The translations under genes and the position numbers were made by a program. Source: Diploscapter coronatus (Eukaryota > Nematoda > Chromadorea > Rhabditida > Rhabditidae). From it: 64,000 nucleotides of DNA. Shown here one piece after another: positions 13,471-26,900 of this stretch. The DNA is taken from assembly GCA_964036155.1 (NCBI GenBank), contig OZ038423.1:930001-994000 (forward strand), given 5' to 3'. Below the pieces are notes generated by a model that saw only the letters and a program-made list of their open reading frames with translations, was not told the origin of the DNA and searched no databases. Position 1 is the stretch's first letter. Every line of letters begins with the position of its first letter.

Positions 13471-15565
13471 AACGAAATAAATTGATTTGAGAATAGCTCA
13501 GTTCATGAATATTTATACGCAAAACACACTGTACCCTGAAGAATTTTGCACAGGTGTGAAAAGTTGTCCTCAAATGTCAAATCATCAGAATTGTGCATGC
13601 TCTTCGAACTAAACAACGATAATCTATGCAAAATTACAGCTGATTTTGGCTGATAATAACCGATTCAAACTCATTTTGTAATCTGATGGGAAGTTACAAA
13701 AGTCACTCAGCCTTCCAAAAAATGATCATGTGATAAAGAATAGCCTTCAAAACCGTATTTTCTACCCAGTGACCTATTTTAAAAATGTATTTATTCAAAA
13801 TAAGCGTTCTATTATGATTCACCATAGGCCTATGCTAATATTTTGCACCTGAGTCCACATATTGTACTACACAAAATAAATAAAACCTGCGAAATTTTTA
13901 ATAACTGCAAAACAAACCCGGAAATGCATACATTATTTACAACACTAGATCAGACTCGGTAACTAATCCGCTAAAATAAACGACCATATACTTCGGCATA
14001 TATGCCTGTCCCTAAAACAATTACAACAATGCACATGTTATTTTTGTCTAATCTCTCAATTCAATTCGAAAATAACGCGTGGTTTGGTATCAAAAACTAA
14101 GTTTTTTTTTAAAATCAATAATATTTATGATCAGCAAAAAATCGCTGCGTTCTTGCTTATCAGCTTCAAAAATGGCCCCAAACTTGAAGTTTTTCAATAG
14201 TCCATTATTTTTTAACCGTTATGTCTCCAAATTTGATCCGTATTAATTCAAAAATGAGCATTATATGTATCATCAAATCTGATAATAGGGTATAAAGTCC
14301 ACAAAAGTGATGCTTTATTAATATTCGCGACATTTTTCTTTAAATCTGATCTCGATATCCATATTTTCTATAATATATGGTCAGTAAATTGGGAAATTTG
14401 GTAGGAAAAAATTAATCGGCTTAAGATTTTTTCAACATAAAATATTTGTGGATTGAGATAAATACAACTCCTTTCTAAGGCTTCAATTTGCCTTGCAAAA
14501 TTAGAGGGACATGATTTGAGAAAATTCGAACAAAACCTTCTCTTTTCCAGGTGAAATATTTCCGTTCTGCTCCTAAAAATATCTTTTCATCTCTACGTCT
14601 TTCACACTATTTCCTTCAGCGAAAACAGAAACAACACTAAAAATTTGGAGAGATAAAAGATTTTTCTGCCATTAAAGAACAGAACGCAGAGGAAATAGCA
14701 TTTTTAATAGAGCCTTTGCTTCCTTTTAGCCTTATTTTAATCCGGATAAATTCGAATCCTAAAATTGTAAGTAAAAAATGAAAAATCACGAAATTTTTTG
14801 TGATAATTCATGCAAAATCCAAGCTTTTTCATGATTTGCCTAGGCTGCAAGAAAGTCTAACATGAAAATCTAGAACAACCATGTAATCTGTTCATCGTCT
14901 TTTACTGCGAATATAAAAATACAAATTTAAAAGTGCCATGCATAGAAAGATTTTGCATTAAATTCTCTACAAACTATTATGTGTCATTTAAATATTTGAT
15001 CCAAATAAAAGTCGCAAATAACATGCCAAGGTGTATGCATAAAACCATTCCAAATAAGGGACCTGTCAATCAAACTTTCCCTCCAAAATCGATCGTTTTG
15101 ATCATTATTTCCTAAAGAACGCACCCCTAAAAGCTGTCATTATTTAGGCACTTTAACGCATTCCTTCATTTCTTAGGTAAATATTGAGGTCCACCTTCTT
15201 TTATCTTAAGTTTATCGATTCAATTTATCCACATTGTATATTTGAGACCAAATCATTTTAACTTTAAATCAGTTATTTTGATTTTGAAGATATTATCTAT
15301 CAGTCATAGTTAAAGTCGTGATTTTTGACCTAATTTTTGTAATCTTTACTTTCTTATTTTATGTTTTCGAAATCCTTTCTATCAACAATAATGAATAAAC
15401 CGCAAGTTTAGGCCTAATCATTTTAAAAGTTTGCGTCATTAAAGTGCTAATGCCTTCTTCTCCTAATTTCCTAACCATCAACAATCATTATTTTCTAAAC
15501 TACGCAAACTGCTGTACTTCAATATTTTCAAAATTTAATACACATCATAAAATTTGCTCAAATAA

Positions 15566-15705
15566 CTTTTTGGAAATCGCGAGGCCACGAGACATGAGAC
15601 ATAGCGCGAAATAGTATAGAATTTAGGATAGGGTATGGGAGATGATAGACTTTCTTTTTCCCCACTATTTCTCAATGTCTCGTGGTCTCGCTGGTTTCCA
15701 AGTTG
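15566..15705. repeat. Fold-back element A1 just upstream of the homeobox gene
   Basis: Arms TTTGGAAATCGCGAGGCCACG and TCGTGGTCTCGCTGGTTTCC. Flanked by GCTCAAAT at 15556-15563 and 15708-15715, a plausible target-site duplication. The element carries an ATG at 15682 in frame with the homeobox gene start. Confidence 0.8.
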
Positions 15706-15747
15706 ACGCTCAAATGCGAAATTTTTAGAGACAAAAGTGAATGCAAA

Positions 15748-18700
15748 ATGGATAATTCGCTGCAATCCCTACTGAACCAACTTCAAAGCATGGCGGACCT
15801 AGATGCAAATCATAGGGGTGAAATAGAGTACGATTTAGGTTTCCAAAACGATCAAATTTTAAATAATAATAGGGCTCCGTTCAGACGTTAGTTGCAATGC
15901 AACTTGCAACTCGCTCGAAATAGCATGGGAAACACATAGAGCGCGTTTGCGCCACTTCGTGTATGTGTGTTCTCTTGATTCCCAAGCTACTTCGAGCGAG
16001 CTGCATTGCAACTAACGTCTGAACGAGTCCATAAGGAGGATACTAATATCATGAAAACTTGCTCAAAATTAAAATGATGAAAATAGAGTATGCTTCAAAA
16101 TATGTCAAATTTATGCGGATATAAAAGTAATTAATATCATCATTAGCTAACTCGTAATAAATACAAATATAATTAGTTTAGACAAAACTTCATGACTAAC
16201 TCCTATCGGCCCGCAATAATGGAAGCTTTAATTGAAAGAAAGGATATTGCAAGTAATCAATATTCTAATTTAAATTTAAAAAATAATAATTAAATAAATA
16301 TTTTAGGAAACCATATGGACCCTACGTTCTTCGAGAAAGAAGTTCAATCAAGCGAAATTGACGCTATATTGGTAATAAATTTAAATATACGGAATGCATC
16401 ACTTTAAAATATGAAAGCAAGCCTATGCGGATTTTCAATCAAATCAGGAAACTACTTGAGAGAAATTCATTAACAAATAGTAACCTATCGAAAGAAATCG
16501 ATAGATTGAAGATTCTACAACACGATCTTAGCGAGACATTTGGTTTAAGAGAGGACTTCTTGTATTCCACACTCACTTTTTTTTCTTTTTGCCTACCTCT
16601 CTTCCCTACTCTCCTCAAAAAGTGGGTGTGGAATACAAAAGGCCTTAAGGGAGTGCGCACGAAGCATCATGCATGGATCTGAATTATATTAAAATATGAG
16701 TTAAAATTTGATGAGTAAGCGTATTTCTCCAGATTTTAAGACCAAAATTTAGGTTCTTGTGCTTGAATTTCCTCGTGTAAATCATATGCGCGTATGATAT
16801 AACCTTTAGATTTTAAAATCCGGTTTATTTCGAATTTTTGCAATCAATTAGCTACATGAAATAGTGCGCTAAGTATATCACTCAAAATACTAGCGAAAAA
16901 TTAAAGCCCCCTCCTATTCGAAAATCTTTGAATCAGGCGGTTTAACGTAAGCCTAAAGTCCGTGCAAAATTTCATGTAATTGCGTTATAATCTCAAAGGA
17001 AAGAAGCGGATTTAGAAGTTGCAAAGTAATAATTGAAAAATAAATTTGAATTTATTTTAAAATGATAAGGAAATATTTAGGAAGAACTAAATTTGGAGTC
17101 TACTGTAGTCAATAATGGCTCTGAAGGCGATGAAGAATTGAACAAACTTGAAAGTAGCTACGAAGCCAAAAGATTGAAGCTTAGAAAAGAGCTTAACGAC
17201 GCTATGAAAAAGTTAGAACAGGTAGGAATTAAAAATTACAATATTCAAATATAGAAGTAATTCAAATATGCTCCGTTGATAAATGCTAGCTACTTTGAAG
17301 AGAACAATCACTGACCATTTGACTATAGAGCGCCTATTCAGTTTATGTGAAAGTTCACTTGAAATATTCGATATCAATAATAGGTTTACATTATTTGTCC
17401 ATATATCTTAGGAGATAAGAGATAAGATAGTGTAGTGTAAAAATTAACTCTTGATCTTGAAGATCTTAAGAAATCCCTTGGAAAAATCATAATCTTTTGG
17501 TTCAAAAGTAGGCCCCGCCCAAACTTTAAAGTTTGTCAGTTGTTTAACCCGTCATTAAGGTTAATGAACGTTGTGTCCCAAATTCACGAATGTTGCTATT
17601 AATTTGTAACTAAAAATAAGACGATGAGAAATGGCGTGAATCCCGAAATTGGGTTAATTTGGCTAATTTGTCCGATATTTATCAGCTGAAAAATTATCCA
17701 AATCGGAAAATCCTGTCAAATTAGGCCCCGAATTAGAAAATTAGCTACGTGCGGGGGTCGTCGCTTAATGAAATCCAGTCAAAACAGAGCGAGGTGTGTA
17801 CGTGAAGTAACGACAAAATATGAAATATGAGAAATATGGATGTGAAATTAGCTTTGTAATGATATTCCTGAATTAGAAAGGTTCAAAAACTTTCCCTTGG
17901 AAGTATAAACTAAAAATACTTTGAAAAAGCAACCCGAAAAAATGAGTTGCAATAGCTAAGTAGTTATATACCAAATGTTATGTGTCGCTTGCATGCGAAG
18001 ATACAAAATTATAATATATCTTCTCCCTATCAAACACTACTTTATTTCTCATGCAACGATGCTACAATGAATCGGCCGTTCCGAATTGCCCTAAAAACAT
18101 ATTTTAGAACAGTAAAGCTGCTTCGGAGCGAATTTACGCCGTTCTGAGAAGTCAAATGCGAGTTCGCCCTATAGACGAGCAGGTAGGCCTTAGTCTAGTA
18201 GCAAGATCGCTGATTTAATAATTTTGGCAAAAATTCGAGCTCACAATAAGATCGCCGTGATTTTTGCAAATTTTACCTGCAAATTTCACATTTCCCATGG
18301 CTATAACCTCTTTGGACTCAACAATTTGAAATATGCCTGTAACTTATGCTTCAATTGGAGTTGTTTTGGCCTTTCTTCTAGAAACAAATACCAAAGCATA
18401 AAGTTTAAAATCACGAGTTCAAAATATCATAACAATTCTGGGTAGTGCGTAAATCTGCCCGGGAAAATTTCAAAGGTTTTGCAATTTTGCTACATTTTTG
18501 CTCCAATTTCAATCCGATTGGCTGCATTGCACAAAATTGTAAAACTGTTTGAAAAAATAGAAATTTCGAATTTTCTCTTTCGCCTTGGGGCTAAAATGCC
18601 ACTAGATTAATCTTGAAACATTTTAAGCCACGATTTCGGGTGTTTCGGTATCATTTTAAGTTCAAATAACACATTAAAAGTTTTGAAATGTCAAGGAATT

Positions 18701-21700
18701 TCAAGAAAACAATCCTTTGATACCAAAATCTACTGATAAGCTAGAGTTATTACGAAAATCCTGCATTACGATAGGCGAAAATGTGTTCTCGCAAAATTCG
18801 AGAATAATTTGATATTCTATCCGGATGTTCGGGATAAACATTAACGCATAGGTAAGGGATTACTGATTTGAGCCTAATCTTGAAAATATCCTAATTTAGC
18901 GTCGAAAATTTAACTTGAAACTCGTGAAATTTTGGTCGGATTAGGAAAAAATCAAAATACACCAGGAAAAGTGGGCGTTGTAACGAACAAATAATATCTT
19001 ATATCATAAAAATCCGGAAGTGAATGTAAAAATTAAGCTTGGAGCTTTTAAAATATGAAACACCAGAGATCTAAAATATCCAATTTTTGATATATAAAAT
19101 GTATATATTCAAATACGAGCCTGAAAGACAATGTATCAGAATGAAGTCTGAATCTGTTTTCATTCAAATTTTATTTAAACTATGTGACACAAAAAATGAA
19201 AGACCGTTTTTCTCCCAAAAGCTTGGCTTTTCTCAAAGAATTTCAGCGTTCTTCTTCGAATTCCTTTAAATTTTCTGTATCTTTAGCGGTGTGCATGATA
19301 GTTCAGATCACAAAAGCAATTGCACATACTTAAGCCTGTGTTAATCTAGTGAGTTTTGATGGATCAAAGTTTGCGACACAAGAAACAAGTCCATTGATAA
19401 AATGAGAAATTTTCGATTATCCCAAAAATTATCGTATTTCTTTTGTTTCACATTTTTAGCCACGAAATTTCGAGTGGGAGATTCACGTTTTAAGACATAC
19501 GTGAATTCTTTCTTATCACATGTTTAGACTTGCTAAAAGTGTATATTTTCAGCGTTATTTTAGGCTGAAATCTTTCTTATTCATGAAATTCTTATCTTTC
19601 AGACGTTTTTTGTATGTCGCTATTCTGTAGGCTAAAAGTAATCAGACAATGTGCGCATGAATATTGAAAAAAGCGCAATTTCCTTGTTTTTCTATCATTT
19701 TGATTTTTGACATCTTGAAAGATAAATATCCGTGAAGAAGAGATACTTTTGCACCCCCTTTATTTTGCGATTATTTTCGAATTTGCAAAAATCCTTCGAA
19801 TTAGTTCTCAGTGCAATCGCGCAAATGCCTGTATTTGCGAATGCTAATATTGAGTTTCCTCAATTTCGTAAGAATGTTAGCATTTTAACAGAAAGGTTCA
19901 AAATAGACGATATCATTTTTACCTTGAACTAAAAGCGAGCACTTATAAAATGCCAGCATTATTCGACAACTACAAGACATTTACAAAGATAAACTAGCGT
20001 AAACATGAATTCAAAAATGATCATAGATTTGCTATTTAAATCCATTAATTGAAATTTGAAAACTGCAAGTCGTTGCAAAAGATCGAGTAGTTCAAATATG
20101 CAATAAATTACATCACAATTAATAATAACAATGATCCTATTATAAATTATTCAAGTTTCAATGAAAGTTGAATTAGAACAATCTAGGAGAAATATAAATT
20201 TAAGGACTTCCAAAGAGCTACCGATGCCATTCGAAGACGTCATGAATCTGCTCAATTTGAAATCAAGCAATATGTAGCGAACTGCCTGTTGGTACATCGA
20301 AGAAATATCGAACAGGCCAGGTATTTCAAATTAATTAAGTAAAAAATAAAATAACACGAAATGAAATGGGATAAAATGGAATAGCACACTAAGGTTAATA
20401 TGTAAAAAAAAACCATTTAAAAGAGTTACTATTCATTGTATCATGATAAACTTAAGCCTAAGAAATTCAGAACATGAATATTTTAAATTTTAAATTTTAC
20501 ATTTTTAATATTTTAATACCAACACCAGAAACTATATTCTTAAAGATAACTTTTGGATGTCAAGTCCGGTGTAATTTTTCTCTTATCACAGGATTAAAAT
20601 AATCATTTTCATCAAAACCAGAAAAGCGTCTATCAAAACAAAACGACTTTTGTGGGGCGAATTAAGAGCACGGGTGATCTTCGGGAAAAGGTTGCAAATT
20701 TTTAGAAGTGAAGATTAAAAACTTTCGGATTACTGTAGGAACTAGAACTGTGCAGATTTTATGCCTGAACGAGAAATCTTAGGGAAGGGGGTACGCATGA
20801 CAATTTTTAATATGCAACTTTGGTGCATAAGGAATTTCGAACAAAACTTTATGACGAAAATAGATTAATATAGAGGGCTCATATCCTGCTGCCTAATTTC
20901 GTGATTTGAGCTAAATGTTTTAGGAAGAAAAGAAAGAACTTCGATAAAGACACTACGAGTATTCTTCAAGCTTATTTCGATAAGCATCTTGATCATCCAT
21001 ACCCGAGCGAGGAGCACAAACAAATGTTGGCTCAGCAATGTGGGATTACGGTACAACAGGTAATTTATCTGTGTTAAAAATTATAGCATTGATAAAGTAG
21101 TCGTGGAAACGGCATTTAGATCGCTATTTGGAAACCACGAGATGCGAGACAAGCGAAATGATATAGGGTTAGGGTAGGGTATGAAGGATGATAAACTTTC
21201 TTTTTCCACATTATTTCTCAGTCTCGTGGTTTCTAAGTTGCCATTTAGATTGAGCTATTCGAGATTCGAACATTTGCAAAACATTATATTTTGATAATAA
21301 AAGAATGAGGCAGTCACATATCAAATAAAAATATAAATTTCATTAATATATATTCGAAAAATGTTGAATGATATTTATATTTTGAAAAGGTAACGAGAAG
21401 GAAAGATCAAGATATATATTGAATTACAAAAAAATATTTTGAAACTTAGAAAAACGAAATTCAGGTAAATAACTGGTTTGGTAACCAAAGAATTCGTAGA
21501 AGGAAGCAGATTGAAGATAGCCGACTTCAGCGTAAGTCTTCAATTTCATATAGCGACGACTTTAATGATTTTAATATATCAAAGAATTTAATCTATGACA
21601 TATCACTTTTTCCATATATTATGCATTTTCAAGATCTGCATGTCTTCACAAAGACTACCCCCCTGTCATGAGAAAATTGAACAATCAGACATTGGGGATT

Positions 21701-22435
21701 TGAAGCTCGGAAGTGAAAGATTTAAATTTAAATCCACTTTTAAGTCGTTTACGCATTGATCATATATTATAGAGCAACTCTTAAAATCTGCTCCATTACT
21801 AAACTCTAGCAATATTTTGAATTTCAAATAATTGAATAGATTTATAAATGATTAATAATATTAACCACGCTATAATATCATTTAAGACGAGCAAAACTCG
21901 GAAATGTATTGCCAAGATGGATCAAATTTGGAGCAATTAGTACAGCCTAGTGGCATCATCGAAATGCCTCTTGAAGATGGCAGTCAACAAAAGCTATTCA
22001 TCATTCATCCACAACCTAATCAGGTAATTATTACTAAATTATGCTAGAAGCAGGAAGCAATCAATGTACATAAGAAAGAGCAATTATTGAGTAATTTGGT
22101 TTTCTGAAGCTCGTTTCAAAATGGCTAAATAGAAAATTTGATACGATAATCTAAATTTTTGAAGCCAACGTTATTGTTGATGCTCAATCTTGGAAGTGTG
22201 CAAAGTGATGCACAGTTATTTTTAGTGGGTTAGAAAATCGAGAAATAATATGCGAAAAGGAGAGACTGGGCTAAAACCGTTTATTTCTCTTCCCATTTTC
22301 GACCTCCCAGATTTCGGTATCAACAATAAAGTTTAGATCTATTATCAAGCCTTTGACGGTGATATGTATATGCCTGGTCCGTCTAACTCGGAAATTCATC
22401 AGATCTATGGAGCCAATGAAGATTTCCAACAGTAA
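15748..22435 (+). CDS. PBC-class (PBX/extradenticle-like) TALE homeodomain protein
   Basis: Nine exons with closed phases: 15748-15838 (donor at 15817 also fits), 16307-16371, 17081-17221, 18108-18182, 20205-20320, 20924-21059, 21465-21531, 21887-22023, 22337-22435; about 308 aa. PBC proteins are DNA-binding Hox/Meis partners. The homeodomain begins at about residue 164 ([18 protein letters not shown]), has the three-residue TALE loop around HPYPS, and helix 3 reads [13 protein letters not shown] with Gly at position 50 and the invariant Asn (N215). Upstream, [10 protein letters not shown] matches the PBC-B block (LLREQSRTRPI in PBX). The PBC-A region is weak, so this looks like a divergent paralogue (ceh-40/ceh-60 type) rather than the ceh-20 orthologue. 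An open stretch at 16422-16542 is not used because its phase does not fit exon 3. A TTTTTAG acceptor 20 nt before the ATG suggests trans-splicing. Confidence 0.9.
15871..16031. repeat. Fold-back element D1 in homeobox intron 1
   Basis: Long arms: GTTCAGACGTTAGTTGCAAT on the left and ATTGCAACTAACGTCTGAAC on the right, with ACTCGCTCGAAATAGCATGG inside. Related copies at 38427 and a deleted one at 58741. Confidence 0.85.
16546..16646. repeat. Fold-back element B2 in homeobox intron 2
   Basis: Arms CTTGTATTCCACACTCAC and GTGGGTGTGGAATACAAAAG. Flanked by TTAAGAGAG on the left and TTAAGGGAG on the right (8 of 9 match), a likely 9-bp target-site duplication. Confidence 0.8.
21122..21241. repeat. 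Fold-back element A2 in homeobox intron 6
   Basis: Arms GCTATTTGGAAACCACGAG and CTCGTGGTTTCTAAGTTGC, flanked by a perfect 9-bp direct repeat CATTTAGAT (21113-21121 and 21242-21250). This is one of the clearest insertion sites in the window. Confidence 0.88.
22173..22327. repeat. Fold-back element C2 in homeobox intron 8
   Basis: Outer arms ATTGTTGATGCTCAATCTTG and GATTTCGGTATCAACAAT with the inner GTGCAAAGTGATGCAC palindrome. Uninterrupted reference copy for the split element C1. It ends 9 bp before the last exon. Confidence 0.8.
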
Positions 22436-22554
22436 TTATTATAATTATTTTAATTGTCCAATTATCTAACATAATTTATTGCGTTAATTACTTAATTATA
22501 CACGACTTATTGTTAATATATTGCACACAACGTTAAGTGACTCGATTACAAATG

Positions 22555-22560
22555 AATAAA
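22555..22560 (+). terminator. Candidate poly(A) signal of the homeobox gene
   Basis: AATAAA 120 nt downstream of the TAA stop at 22433-22435. Confidence 0.5.
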
Positions 22561-23649
22561 TACATACAATATAATAGGTGAAAGATAAATATCGATCACA
22601 ATGATGATAATGATAACACCGAGATGATTATGATATCGGGTATAAAATGATGATAAATAATAATGAACATCTGGAAACCTATATTTTCACATATTCACCA
22701 TTGAATTATGAAAATACGTTGTTTCCAAGTTATCAAAGGGAATACAATGAAAAATACACGAAATTGCAATTCCAAGCGTTATATATTGCAATTTGCAAAT
22801 GTTACAGTAACCTGGTGATCTTAGAAGTGTTCGAATTAAGCAAGGACAAATATTGAAATTTTGAAAACTAAGCAAATAAAAGGTATTGAAAATTAAGAGT
22901 GCAATATTAGAAGAAAAGTGATAGTGAAAAGTAAGCAACTTAGAAGGTGTTAAATTAATCGTAAAACCACGCATCGGGATTTGGTTTAAGTCTCACAATC
23001 AAGAAATTAGTTCATGCGTAGTTCAGACTACAAAATTTCAGCCAAATATATATTGCAATATATAAGAATTGATCAGAAATCACTATACTGCAACATACAT
23101 TTTCAAAGAAACCTCTGCAACTTCAGAAAAAAATTTCTAGATGTTTCCAAAAGTTTCCAAAATATAGAAAATATAACGAGTGACGGTGAGTGTTCTAAAA
23201 CGAACAGTACTCTACGTATATCTCGAACATCAATGAAGATATAGGGAAGAAAAGTCGATTTCCAAACGGACTCCGAAAGCATCCCGGAACTTGGTTCCGG
23301 AACTCCCGGAGCAAATTTTAGAAGCATCGACAACCGGGGCAGGGATAGGACAGGGCGGAAAGATAGATTTTGGGGCTGGGGTTTATATCGTACTGATATG
23401 TTTAATTTAATCTGAAATTCAAATTCCTTGAAAATAATACTACTTAAACCTATCATGAATTCGGTTTAATTCGTAGCTGTAGTATATTAAATCCAGGATT
23501 AATTTCTTGCAGCGCGATTCACCGCCAGTACGATATAAGAGAAGTACAGAGATAGCGAAACTAGAAGCAAAATTAATAGATTTCTGAAGTCTAAGTAGAA
23601 ATAAGCGAGAATACTAGCTCAGCAAAATATTGTTGGGATTGAAATACTA

Positions 23650-23752
23650 CTGATTGGGAGAGAACGCCGATATTCAAAAATTACGCTGGTCGTTCTAAAT
23701 TCGATTTCTATTTGCTGCATGAATATGTCGACTTTCTCTCCAATCAACGATA
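23650..23752. repeat. Fold-back element G2
   Basis: Same ends as G1: TGATTGGGAGAGAACG at the left, CTCTCCAATCA at the right. It is a shorter, internally deleted copy. Confidence 0.7.
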
Positions 23753-23966
23753 ATACAAATCGTTGAGGGTCTGAAATGATAAAACGATCAGAAAATTTTA
23801 AGCTATTCCTGTGTAGATTCGAATAAACAAAGTAAATACAATTTCGATTTCGGGGGTAACAAAAATTGGGGAACGAGTTTTGGGACTATTCCGCCTTTCC
23901 GTCGTCTATTTTTGGTGGTTTCATAAAGCTCTGCCTCTCAAATATCGTGATAATATGTTTATCACT

Positions 23967-26900
23967 TTACAAGTTGTAAGGCGGGAGGAATTTGTAGACC
24001 AGTCGCTGCTTCTTTTCCGGCTTTTGGATGATACCTACAAAAAACACCTCACGTAAATTGAAACATTATGACCATATGAAGAGGGTAGATATTGCGTACT
24101 CTTTGCAACTCGCCTTTGCTCGAGCCACATCCCCTCTTTCCTTTCACTTTCTTTCTCCCTTCTCTTCCATTTCTTCAAAGCATATGTTATTTCTCGGGAG
24201 GTTGAGTCTAGGAGAAGAGAGTTGCAAAGAGTGTGTGTGTGTGCAGTATCTGCCTTCTCACATTCCATAATACCCGCAAGATGCCTACCTTTCTTGTAAT
24301 ACTGTCTCAAGCTTCGCGACAGTTTATCATAGTTCATCTGAGAGCGATTTTTACGCTGTCCCCAGAATCTCGCCAGATGATGGGAGGACTCGATTTTGAA
24401 GGTGCCTAAAACCAATTGTTACCATTTTGGTACTAAAGACCCCATTTTTGATACCAATGGTACCCACCTTCTTCCCTGTCGACCCATCTAACGCAGGAGC
24501 CATATTGCTTGGGCTGGTCTAGCAACTCTCTGATGAAGTGCCAAAGGTGCACGGTCCCGGAGTGTCTTGGGAACGGAGATCGGGGCTCCGCATCTTCGGA
24601 GGAACGGGAACTACTAAATTGAAAATTTTAGAAGCTGAAACTTCCGGGAGCACTTTTGATACTTACTTCATATGATAATCGCTGAGATTAGCCGGATCCT
24701 GTTGACAGAAATGCATGTCATTTTGCATGTGCAAGAAGTTCATCGGAAACTCCTTGCTGTCGTCTTCGGGCACTGAAAGTGGGGAAAATCGATAAAATGG
24801 TTGATTTATTGCTTTTCTTACATTCTTGGATGCTTCCAGAGCTGCTCATTTCGGAATTGCAGGGGGAAGACATGTTGCGCTGCATGAAGTAGGGACTCTG
24901 AGCATTGTTATCGATGTGCGAACCAGCAAATTGGGCTAAATTAGCGTAATTAGTGCTTTAATGGCGTAATAATATCAACGGAAAAATAGTATCATTATAA
25001 TGGCATATCGTGAATCAAAGTTAGTGTTATATATAATATTTCGAAAATAATACCGAAAGGGTGGGTAAGTTACCATGGGTTTGATGAATTTCTTACCTCC
25101 ATTATAGAAACATAGATTCGGTGGGTTTCCATTCGCTCCCGCATTGGCTCTGTCACCATTGAACCGGGGGAAATTGGAGATGCCTTTTTTGCTGCTATTA
25201 TCATCGATTGGTGAAGTCAAGCACGAGCTGTTGCCACTTGCGAAGGACTGAAGTCATATACTTTATATATCGCTGATTGGAAAGGCGAGTCTAGATATTC
25301 ATTCCGCAAATTAGAAATTGAATTAAAATTTTGCAAGCAAATTACTGTATGGGCTGTCATACGTTTCGAATCATAGGGAAGATCATCACAATACGTCGCG
25401 CTATATTGTGATAAAAATGATAACGGACTTCTCAAAACGTGACTCGCAGAAATAATAACGTACCTTTCGAGAGATAAAGAAGACATGCCTTTCTCTCTCT
25501 CGATATGACACGCTATTATTTTTCTGCCGAGTATCGATTTCTGGATCGAGTTTTGAGAAGTCTGAATGATCATCCATAACACGCATTATCCCCAAATCAA
25601 GGGGTTTCGAGATTTAGGAAAAATGATAATTTTATCGCGATTTTGCTCACTACGCCTAATCATGTGTCATTTGGAGATCCGTTTAGAAATCTCATAACTT
25701 TTGTACTGGATAAGTAGTCAACAATATACGTGCATATTGCACTTGGATTTGTAGCGAACAAATTAACGAACAAAATCCGGAATTTTCAAGGATTTGGGGA
25801 AAAGAATGTTATCTTAGAAATCCAGAGTATATCTTAGAAGATTTCTTTAAAGAAAATAATATTATTTGGAAAGAAAGGATGAATCCTCAATTATTTTGGA
25901 GTATATCTATTCTTTTACCCAATTAGAAGAGTCCTTCGAAGTCGAGCTATCCGCTGCGGTCATCCTAGCGCTCTGACCGCTACATTGTTGGTCGTGGTAG
26001 GTTTCGAAGGCTAAAATATACATAATAAAAATATTCAGTAGTTTGTTCTTTATTTGCTGATTAAATGATAACAGAATATATCTATATCTATTGCTCCCAT
26101 AATCTCACCATTCTATGATTATAATTTGACTCTACTTTCCAGGACTGCGTAAAGACGGATTGATTTTTGCACCATAAACATACATTTCGGAAAGAAGAAT
26201 ATACATACCAGTTTTCCAGAGTTGAAGTTGAGCATACAGCGTATCCCCTCCTTCTGGGGATAGGTTGCGAAATTCCGTTTCTGACATGTTCAGGAGCGTT
26301 CTGCCATTCAGGAAGGGTCGTCTGGGTGGATTCAGATTGAACTGTTGGCACATTTCGTTGATCCATCGGGAACCGTGTTCCTCAGACCAGTTGATCGCGT
26401 CTAAAGGACAATGATTAGTCGGATATAAAACCATAATTTAGCTAGAATGGCCAACTTGGAAACCGCGGCGAGACCACGAGACATTGAGAAATAGTGTGGG
26501 GAAAAGAAAGCCTATCATCCCCATACCCTACCCTAAACTCTATGCTATTTCGCCTACTTCCCGTGTCTTGTGGTGTCCAAATAGTCTTAGAATGAAATCA
26601 ATTTATACCCAAGGTATAGGGTTTGATGAGTCAGGATAAAATCCGAATAAATCGAGGATAAGAGAATCATGGCGTTTATAACGAGATCAGGATTGAAGTC
26701 GATGGATAAGTCCAAAACGAATTATACCGGTAGGCAGTCCAAGCTTGGAGCAGGTGGTCGAGATATCTTGGATCAGGTGACGAAGGATCAGATCCCGATA
26801 TATCTCCATCTGCTGGGCATCGTCATTATTGCCGTCCTGCTCAGATTGAGCTTGGTTGTTGTTCTCGGAGAATTGGTGATTGTTGCCTAAAATGTTTATA

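Larger units (their letters stand above)
13340..15747. other. Intergenic spacer between lysozyme and homeobox gene
   Basis: AT-rich, no coding signal recognised. The 3' UTR of the lysozyme gene and the promoter of the homeobox gene must lie here. The last 180 bp contain fold-back element A1. Confidence 0.5.
22436..23966. other. Convergent intergenic spacer
   Basis: Lies between the 3' ends of the homeobox gene (+) and the ETS gene (-). AT-rich, no exon chain. Contains fold-back element G2 and a GC-richer patch at 23262-23370 for which I see no coding frame. Confidence 0.5.

Noticed and set aside
16422..16542. Candidate extra homeobox exon encoding [20 protein letters not shown]
   Set aside because: Its end phase does not fit the next exon, while the exons on either side join each other in phase without it.
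24035..24415. 126-codon minus-strand frame read as one exon
   Set aside because: It runs through a donor after RQYYKK into the intron; the true ETS continuation (GIIQKPEKKQ) is found after the acceptor at 24034.
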